DNA from: Akebia trifoliata
Taxonomy: Eukaryota; Streptophyta; Magnoliopsida; Ranunculales; Lardizabalaceae
Length of the DNA stretch: 64,000 bases
NCBI GenBank assembly: GCA_017979445.1
Contig: CM030704.1
Location: 16,351,658-16,415,657, forward strand
Reading direction: 5' to 3'
A program made the position numbers and the translations under genes. A model generated the notes under the pieces. The model was not told where the DNA came from. It worked only from the letters and a program-made list of their open reading frames with translations, and made no database searches. Below are positions 56,364-64,000 of this stretch, in pieces (position 1 is the stretch's first letter; every line of letters begins with the position of its first letter).

Positions 56364-58193
56364 ACCTTCATCTCCAATGCTCTTTGTAGCGACATCCTTT
56401 TAACGTCTCTCATAGTTGTCTCAAGTTGCGCCTAAAGAAACACGTAACAACCATTATTCATGTAGGTAAGTCAAGTTTTATTTTATGTTCATCCTCTTAT
56501 ATATATATGTATATTTAATTTCTTTCTCTTCATTGATTCATTTTTTTCTCTCCTCAATCATCATATAGTTTATAACAAAAGGAATTTATTTTTATTCTTT
56601 TCTTTCATTTTTCACACTAATAGGGTTGGAAAGCCCATTTTTTTCATTTTTTTATTTTTTCTTGTTTTGTTCAAGATCATCATGCTTAAATTGAATTTTT
56701 TTAAGGTTCCTTGAAATTTTGATCCGAATCACTTAAGTTACTTTTACGACTGGAAATAAAATCTATTCAATTCAATGAATTTTGGCATGCAATGCAATGA
56801 GTGAAGATTTGGGATTTATGTCAAATGATGAGGTGTTTGTTAAATCGGTAAATGTTCAAAATGACTATTTTGGAAATTTGGAAATTTGTATATATCTCTC
56901 TTGTTATCTTAGAATTTACCATACATCCATAAATTTTTTATTAAGAAATTTCGTATTTATTCATAATTTTCTAATTTAGAAATTTTGTGTTTATTTGTTA
57001 CTTTCTAATTTGGGAATTTTTCATTTATTTTATAATTTTCTGATTTGGTTATTTTGCATGTGTTCATCATTTTCCAATTTAGAAATTCTACATATGGTCG
57101 TAATTTCCTAATTTAGAAATCTTGCATATATTTGCATCTTGTCGATTTGTCAATTATGAGTGACATGTCATATGTTACTAATTTGTGGAATTTTTGTATC
57201 CATATTTTATCGATTCAGTAATTTTATGTGATATTGAATCCAATTCACAGATTTGCCACGTGTTCTTAATGTTTAAATCAGAAATATATGAATGAATTTC
57301 CATTTCACTAATTTGCCACGTGTTCATAATTTTTAAATCAGAAATATATGCATTAATTTCCAATTCACAGATTTGCCACGTGTTAATAATTATTTCCAAT
57401 TCATAGATTCGCTATGTGTTCATAATTGTTTAATTCAAAAAATATGTGCATGAATTTCTAATTCACTGATGTGCCACATGCTCATAATTATTTAATTAAG
57501 AAATTTTAAATATCCATGAATTTCCAATTCATTGAGTTGCTACATGTTCATAATTTACCAATATATTTGACTGATTTGACAATTTTACGTGATATCAAAT
57601 TTTCTTATATAGAATGTTCATGTACATTCATATGTTCCTAACTTAGCAATATTTTTGATTCAGAGGGTTTACATATTCAATCAATTTGGCAACCATGCAT
57701 CTTTATCGATTTTATCTTTATTCATATTTTACCGATTTGGTAGCTATGAGTGGTGTGAATATCATCAATTCAAAATATTTTGCTCACACATAGCTTTCAT
57801 TTGTTCAAAACTTTTTATGCATATTGTGAAATTTTCCAATTTGAGAGATTAATTCATGCACATTTTGATATTGAATTGAATTGGCAATTATTTGTGCGCG
57901 TTGTGATGACTTGGTAGCAATTTATGTGTATGGTATTACCGATCCATAAATTATTTATACTGGAATATTTCTCAATTTTGAAATTGTTCATGCAAGTACA
58001 AAATTTAGTTGATTTGGGAGATATTTATACATGTTGACTCTTCAATTAGAATTTACTGCCACGTAAGCTCTAGAGCATAAAATAATATTACGGATTTTTC
58101 ATATTTTTCTCTTTTTATGCGAAATTCGAGGTATCATGTGATATTTGGAGGAATTTTAGCCATAGGATTTGTTTGGTCAATCTTGTAGCACCC

Positions 58194-60280
58194 CAATTTG
58201 CACGAACCCATTAGAAAAGTTCAAATTTTTTCAAGTTGATTTCAATTAAAAGCTTAAGGCCCACATTGCATAATAATTGGCACTTGACACTTTTTTTCAT
58301 GCACACATGCACAATTTATCATATCATATCATTTTACATACTCAAACTTTATTCCTAATCCATATCTAATTTCTTGCCTACTTCTTTAACCCATCGTTCC
58401 GAATTCATAAATCGACCTAATCCAAATCTATTTTCTATTAACCAATCCATTACCCATACCCTAACCCAATACTAAGCCTACATACAAATCTTGTCTGAAT
58501 ACCCAAGCCTAAGCCATTCTAAGTTTGTAACCCAAGTCTAAAACAAAGTCCATACCAAGTCCATTTTAAGCCCATGGTTTTACACCTCCTCACAAAATAT
58601 GACACATGTTGGTCTCTCATAAGCTTCAATGCCCAATGTTCCAGCCTAATTGGAGAGTCAAATTCCTTGTAAAAATCCAAGAATGCCCTCCTCAAAACAT
58701 TTGGTCAAACCAAAAAGGTACTTTGATTTTTAGTAAAAATCTCTAAAGTTGGGAGAACTTCCAATCTTACCCATAAAAGGTGGGAATCTTCAAGTACATA
58801 GATGGAGCTCTTCCATTAGTCCATTTCAAAAATATACATCTACCTTTCCTTTATGAGTTATTTACAAATGAATTAAGGTCTACTTTCTACCTACCACTTC
58901 ATCTTTACACATGTCACTTACCTTCTCATTTGTTGAAATTTTTTTTTTCTCTCACCTCTATTTAGTAAAAAATCAAGGACCAAAAATGCATTTAGGTTTC
59001 ATTTCATAAATTTCACCTTTACCTTTATAAAAATGAAAAATCTGAAAAGAAATACTACAAACCTCAAGTATATTTTTTATTTGTTTTTAGGGTTGGACCA
59101 CTTTACCCCAAAAAATTCTATAAATAACCCTATTTTCTATAAACAATTCATACTCTTAAATCCTCATCTTTCAACCTAAAATTCTATTAAAATCCCTACT
59201 CTACCTCTCTAATTCAATCCTCAATTTAAGAACTTCTATATAACTCTCAACCTTCAACCAACAACCTTAATCATCTCTAACCATCTACCCTCAATTAAAG
59301 TTTTCAAAACTCAAGTTACTTCTTTCAAGACTCAAGATCATTCAAGAACATAAAAGGACAAGGTGGGTATAGATTAGTTTTTATTTTATTTTCAAGCATG
59401 TATATCTTTTACTTTTAACCCTCCATTTATTTTTGTAAAAGGTTTTATGTTGTAATGCATACCCTTTCCCAACTCTAGTAGGTTGGACTTTGGTTCAGTC
59501 GAAAGGGTAGGGGTTGAAGCTTTCTTTTTCTTATGATATATCTCACGTATAATATTGTGCACCATGCACCCACTCACATATGTTTGGCCATGATAAAGAA
59601 ATTTGTCGCCCTCTTGTTGGGGTCGAATTACTAAGTTTCTAGTTTTATATACATGCATTAAGGTTGTGGCATCAAAGGAACTTCATCATGAAATCTAGCT
59701 AAAAAGCCCAAACCAGCATTCCTACTCATAAAAAATAATGTAGACTAGATGGGCCATCCTTTTCCATGAGATGTTCTCTAAAGAACATAGCATCGAGGTT
59801 CTATGATGAACATCTCATGTCTACAATTTAGCAATTCCATTAGGGACACTAGTTGATCAAAACCAATTTTACTTGGCCATTTGTTTTTTAAAAATATTCA
59901 ACTTTCTTTCTTTGATTTTTGGTTTTTTTTGTTTCTAACATGTTTGTTTTTTGATTGTCTTCATTGTGTTGATTATTTTTTTGGAGTACATGTAATATTT
60001 ATTTCTTTATTTTGTTTTGATTCAAAGTTGTAAGGGTTGATATATATTTGTAAATGCACTTTTGCACATTCGCTTAATATCTCAATAGTTAAACCGCTCC
60101 CTCCTACTTAAAGTCTAACCCCAAATATCGGTACTCTCAAGCCCCCTAGATCGTTCAATTGGGAAGACGGGGAGGAGAACATCCACCTTAATCACCAACT
60201 TAAGAAGTGTACATTTTAATTTGCATGGAGGTTTGAAGATTGGATAATCTTAAACCACCTATAATAAAATGCATCAATAC
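58194..60280 (+). repeat. LTR-like sequence inserted in the 4 kb LTR
   Basis: It opens TGTAGCACCCCAATTTGCACG, a usual LTR start. It has a TATA-like 'ttctataaataaccct' at about 59117-59132, an AC-rich leader, and a clean break at 60281 where another LTR start (TGTAGACACCCC) follows. The 3' end and a target duplication could not be fixed, and the last 300-800 bases may be internal sequence. No coding domain is seen. Confidence 0.4.
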
Positions 60281-60889
60281 TGTAGACACCCCTTTTTTGC
60301 ACTCGCCTGATTAATCAACTCATCAACCCGATTACGATGGTTCCCAATGATGGATGGTTATTCCAATGCTCTGTTTGTTACCAGATAAGTTTCAAAAATT
60401 CGGATGAGGTATCTCAAGCATACAAAACTGTAGAAAACACGTTACGCTAGGAAAATGTGCCCTAAAAATATAGAAATCATAATTTTTCAAACAAAAAAAA
60501 GCTTCACGATAAAAATTACTAAAAAAATGACCAAATTATCAAAATACCCCTAATGTAAAAACATCCCTAGAGCCTACATTACGCTTAGGAAAATCTTTTC
60601 AAATACATAAAACAACAAATTGAAATCAAATAAACCATTTCACCAATTTTCACAAAATTCGATAAAATTACAAAAATGACCCTCATAAAGTTCACGACCA
60701 TTTTGCATAAAAATTTCATAATTTGACAAAATTACAAAATGCCCCTCATAAATCCCTAGAGACTTCTTGACCTACTTTTTCTAGGATTTTCCCTTGGATA
60801 AGAAAATGGGTTGTAGAGACCCCTATTTATAGATTTTTTAAGAGCTTCTTAGATAGAGTAAGTATTTAATTAGAATTATAGAGTTAAGC
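60281..60889 (+). repeat. Start of a further copy of the 4 kb LTR family (copy 3)
   Basis: TGTAGACACCCCTTTTTTGC at 60281 corresponds to the start of the LTR at 54228. Words such as 'acgttacgctaggaaaatgt' (60440) and repeated 'aaaatacccct' correspond to 54480-54740. It is cut on the right by the foldback element and the LTR at 60974. Confidence 0.55.
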
Positions 60890-60973
60890 GGTGTTTGTTT
60901 GCGCTATTTTTCAGCGCTTATTGCTGAAAAAAATTAAATTCAGCACTTTTGTCAAAATAGCGCGTTTGTTAAC
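60888..60973. repeat. Foldback/MITE-like hairpin
   Basis: GCGCTATTTT (60901-60910) pairs with AAAATAGCGC (60954-60963), and inside lies TTTTTCAGCGCTTATTGCTGAAAA, itself self-complementary in part. The edge words GTGTTTGTTTGCGC and GCGCGTTTGTTAAC resemble ends of hAT-type MITEs (GTGTTTGTTT). The LTR at 60974 begins directly after it. Confidence 0.45.
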
Positions 60974-62595
60974 TGTGGACACGGGATTTCGAATATTCTT
61001 CAAACATCCTTCCACTTTGGGGTGTTTTGGAGTCGCCACCATTCATTTTCGGAAATGGGTGTGAATGGTCACCCGAAGTTGCATTTTTGAAAAACATGTC
61101 ATTTTGACAATTTTTTTTTATGACTCTCGTAGGATAAGGTGCATGGTCCAACTTTTGATTCAAAGGTAAGGGGGTCCATTTATGGAGTAGGGAAGGTGTT
61201 AGGCACCCTACTCCATCCACGTAATGTGGTAACCTCAGATTCGGTTTTTTAAATAAAAAGAAAATGAAAAGAATGAAAATCGATGTGTGCCCTCAAGTGT
61301 GAGGGGCTTTTGCTGTCGGGTCAAATCATTGAGGGCACCCTTATGAAGAAGGGGCCCTTGGGTGATTTAGACCATAGTGGTGTGTGCAAAAGTGTAAAGA
61401 AAGGGGAGAGTAGAAGAGGGAAGTTGAGGGGAGTGTTCTTGGTCCAAACCCACCTTGTTCCTTCCTTGACTTCCTTTGACTTTCTTTGATTTCTTTTTCC
61501 TTGCTTGACTTGTTGGAGAGAAGATTGAGAGTTGAGAGTTGAGAGTTGGGTGTTGAGAGTAGAGTAGGAGTAGAGAGTTGAGGTGAGTTGTGATTTTTTA
61601 GAGGTTTTTTTGTCAAATTTTCATTAGTTATTGTAAGGGGAGAATGGAGGGGTTTTTATAGAAGTTGGAGGGTTATTTTAGGGGTATAATGGGGTGAAGG
61701 ATTGAGAAGTGATAGAATGGTATGGGGTTTAAGAGAAGGGTGGGTGTAATTTGATGGAGGTTGGAGGGTATTTAGGGAAGGGGGGTTAAATGGGTTGTTT
61801 ACAACCCAAATGGGTTGGATCTTTCAACCCATTTGGGTTGAGTGTTAGATGGAGGAGAATTGATGAGAGTGGTTGAGAGGATGAGATTGTTTAAAGGGGA
61901 TAATTAATTGGTGGTTGTGATTAAGTGGTGTTTGGTTTAAGAGAATGGAGGATTTAATGGGGTGGTTGATGATATTTTGAGAGGGTGAGGGAGATGATGA
62001 CATGTGTCAAAGTTGGTGGAAATGAAGGGTTGAGATGAATTGATATGAAAGGATGGGTGTTTGATTTGAGAGGATGGGTATAGGTGTAGATTGTAGAGAT
62101 AGGTTTTGTAGGGAATGATGGGAGTAGATTAGGGGAGGGTGATAGGTTATAAGTGTTTGATTTGAGAGAATGGATAGGATAGGTTAGGATAGGGTTATGG
62201 GTTGAATTAATTTTTGGAGAGAAGTAATGGAGTTGGTTGGTTAATTAGATGAGGGAGGTGAGATGGGGTGATGACATGTGTCACACCTTGATGATTGTGG
62301 TGATTGGTTGTGATGTTGGATTGGGTTGAGTTGGATTTGGGTAATGAATTGGGATTTGGGTAATGAATTGGACTTTGGGTTTTGGGCTTTGGTAATGGAT
62401 TGAGTTAAGTTGGGTTTAGAAGGATGGGAAGAGATTTGGTCCGTGGGCCACGTGAGAGGCCTTGGGCCATTTATTGAAAATAAGATGACAAAATACGTTG
62501 TATTTTTTGTAGGTTTGGGCCTCGGAGTCCATTCCAATTTTTGTTATTTTTGGGGCACTTTGCGTCGAGGGCCCAGTCAAATTTGGGTGTCTACA
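60974..62595 (+). repeat. 5' LTR of a Tat-type element that runs out of the window
   Basis: It starts TGTGGACACGGG, ends GGTGTCTACA and matches the solo LTR at 48674-50462 throughout (GGAGTCGCCACC at 61030-61041, GGTGTTAGGCACCC at 61196-61209, GAGAGTT repeats near 61525, perfect hairpin 61802-61840). The left flank is GTTAAC and the right ACTGC, with no duplication. So the sequence after 62595 is internal to the element and the partner LTR lies beyond the window. Confidence 0.8.
61802..61840. repeat. Perfect 16 bp-arm hairpin in the 5' LTR
   Basis: CAACCCAAATGGGTTG, GATCTTT, CAACCCATTTGGGTTG. It is the same site as 49573-49611 in the solo LTR, there with one mismatch. Confidence 0.9.
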
Positions 62596-64000
62596 ACTGC
62601 CCCTCTTTGCAGGATTTGCGTGCAAAGAACTGCAAAGAATAGACGAAACCCTGATTTGTACGGGCCCAAGAATTTTGCTCAGACAAGTTTGAAAACACTG
62701 ATTTGATTTGAAAATTTTGATGGTAAGAAGTGGCTACCCAAGCACGGGGTCTGACAGGGTGAGCCTTTTGATTTCCTCGACCTCGTGGCGCGGAGCTCGT
62801 GTGAGGTCTCGGATTTGTGGTAGTTTGGAGAAAAACTTTAAAACAAGAGTTTTCTAACAAGTCTTAGACAAATGAGTTGAGCTTTTGTAAAAATGCTGTT
62901 TTTTTATTTTTTTGATTTTTTTTTTATTTTTTTCGAGATTTTTTTATTGATTTTTTTTTTTGAATTTTTTTATTGATTTTTTTTTTTTTTGGTAATGATG
63001 CATTTGATTCTCAATGGTGCAAGCAATATGGTTATTAACAATTGCTACAGATCCAAGAGAGAGTTTTGCTGTAGCTGGACCATATGCAATATGGTTGTTA
63101 ACAGCTGTCACTGGTCCAAGAGAGAGTTTTGCCGTTGGTGCACAAGCAATATGGTTGTTAACAGCTGTCACTGATCCAAGAGAGAGTTTTGCTGTCGCTG
63201 GACCACATGCAATATGGTTGTTAACAGCTGTCACTGATCCAAGAGAGAGTTTTGCTGTTGGTGCACAAGCAATATGGTTGTTAACAGCTGTCACTGATCC
63301 AAGAGAGAGTTTTGCTGTCGCTGGACCACATGCAATATGGTTGTTAACAGCTGTCACTGATCCAAGAGAGAGTTTTACTGTTGGTGCACAAGCAATGTGG
63401 TTGTTAACAACTGTCAAAAGAAACTCTCTCAAGTCGAAACTAGAGGTGAAGGGACTTGAAATTCTGCTGTCATCACTTGGAGGACTCCATTATAGTTTTC
63501 TGCTAATCTGTTGATACGACCTCAAGAGTCATTGCTCTTGAAACAGTGTTAGAAAACACGGTGGGTCACTGATTCACGTCTATAAGGATCTCAACAAAGT
63601 TAATGTGATTCATGATAACAACGACAGTTTCTCGAGAAGCTTCTGTTTTCAATCCAAATGGTTTTGACTCAATCCCCCTCAGAAATATTTGAATGTACTC
63701 ATCTCATGATTAAGGTTATGTACCCACAATGGTTCCCCTCAGTAGGCCTGGAGAGTGATCTCAGGGGGAGGATTGCTCATGGTCTCTGTTCTGATGCCTT
63801 CACATCCTACCTGGTGAGTCGTGATGCTTCCGACGCTGAGGTGGTAATGATGGGACAAGCTACCTACATTCGCGCCTTAGAAGAGAGACTCGATTCCTTT
63901 TTTTATTTCTCGACGAGATGTGTGATTGGCACCATTTTTTTTTTTTCTGTTTTGTTTTGTTTTTTTGTTTTTGTGTTTACAAAATCTAATGTGAAATCTT
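62596..64000 (+). other. Leader (untranslated) region of the Tat-type element
   Basis: Directly after the LTR stands ACTGCCCCTCTTTGC, the place of the primer binding site, although it does not begin TGG and I cannot name the tRNA. A T-rich tract with long T runs follows at 62898-62992, then a minisatellite (63029-63420), then GC-richer sequence to the window end with 'ccccctcagaaatatttgaatg' and 'ctcagggggaggattgct'. No gag is reached. Long leaders with tandem repeats are known in Tat elements. Confidence 0.6.
63029..63420. repeat. Minisatellite of alternating 63 and 60 bp units (123 bp dimers)
   Basis: Six and a part units share ATGGTTGTTAACAGCTGTCA and ATCCAAGAGAGAGTTTTGCT. They alternate between an end with GTCGCTGGACCACATGCA (63 bp) and one with GTTGGTGCACAAGCA (60 bp). 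Because both lengths are multiples of three, one + frame (63014-63514) and one minus frame (63432-62944) stay open across the array. The inner dimers are nearly identical, so the expansion is recent. Confidence 0.92.

Larger units (their letters stand above)
54228..58193 (+). repeat. ~4 kb LTR of a Tat-like family (copy 2), truncated by a later LTR
   Basis: It starts TGTAGACATCTT (compare TGTAGACACCCC at 60281) and shares the block order of 23047-26130: 'gacctcgcaatgctaggaaaatgtaatctcgagactt', 'gaaaatacc', a CCAAT array at 55020-55515, a CTT/CCACC-rich array at 55970-56363, degenerate ~50 bp units with 'aatttagaaattttgcat' at 56830-58050, and an end block 'ggaggaattttagccataggatttgttt' at 58147-58174. 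At 58194 another LTR-like start interrupts it, so its own 3' end is not seen. The length makes it one of the longest LTRs in the window. Confidence 0.65.

Noticed and set aside
63029..63420. CRISPR-like array
   Set aside because: The units are continuous tandem repeats without unique spacers, in plant nuclear DNA.
63014..63514. 166-codon open frame as a repeat-protein gene
   Set aside because: It is the translation of a minisatellite whose unit lengths are multiples of three; the opposite strand is open as well, and it lies in a retroelement leader.

Overview
The window reads as plant nuclear DNA, most likely from a eudicot: AT-rich, almost without intact long reading frames, and built from layers of old transposable elements. 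The plant assignment rests on Tat, Athila and Tekay/Del-type Ty3/gypsy retrotransposons, CACTA (En/Spm) transposon parts, a miR396 hairpin, and fragments of two plant nuclear genes (importin beta-1 and an HD16/EL1-like casein kinase I). I found no intact protein-coding host gene. The one locus that looks functional is MIR396 at 52748-52838, with a TATA box about 95 bp upstream, in a roughly 2.5 kb island between transposons.

Layout. (1) About 300-22080: a decayed Tat-lineage element on the + strand (RT, RNase H, second RNase H, integrase). It is split by a 3.36 kb Tekay/Del-type solo LTR (716-4076) and by a 12.5 kb Athila-like element on the minus strand (6644-19107). The Athila 5' LTR itself carries a 1.28 kb solo LTR (16822-18103). 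(2) 22080-29500: LTR-type sequence of several families and a broken minus-strand ORF resembling the DUF7745-type ORFs of Tat elements. (3) About 29630-51116: a possible large CACTA element. It has similar subterminal repeats at both ends, fragments of host genes (30.5-32.4 kb) and a broken TNP2 transposase (35980-37246), and is itself split by a pile of Tekay/Del-type LTRs and a gag remnant (37259-47821) and by a Tat-type solo LTR (48674-50462). (4) 51233-54227: a TA microsatellite, another CACTA terminus, and the MIR396 island. (5) 54228-64000: a ~4 kb LTR with CCAAT-rich and pyrimidine-rich arrays, further LTR sequence, a foldback element, and at the right edge the 5' LTR and start of a Tat-type element with an in-frame minisatellite, running out of the window.

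The elements record an insertion order rather than a pathway. Each inner element has its own ends, and in five cases a matched or near-matched target duplication, so relative ages can be read directly. All coordinates and alignments were made by eye. Family names rest on recalled domain motifs, not on database searches.
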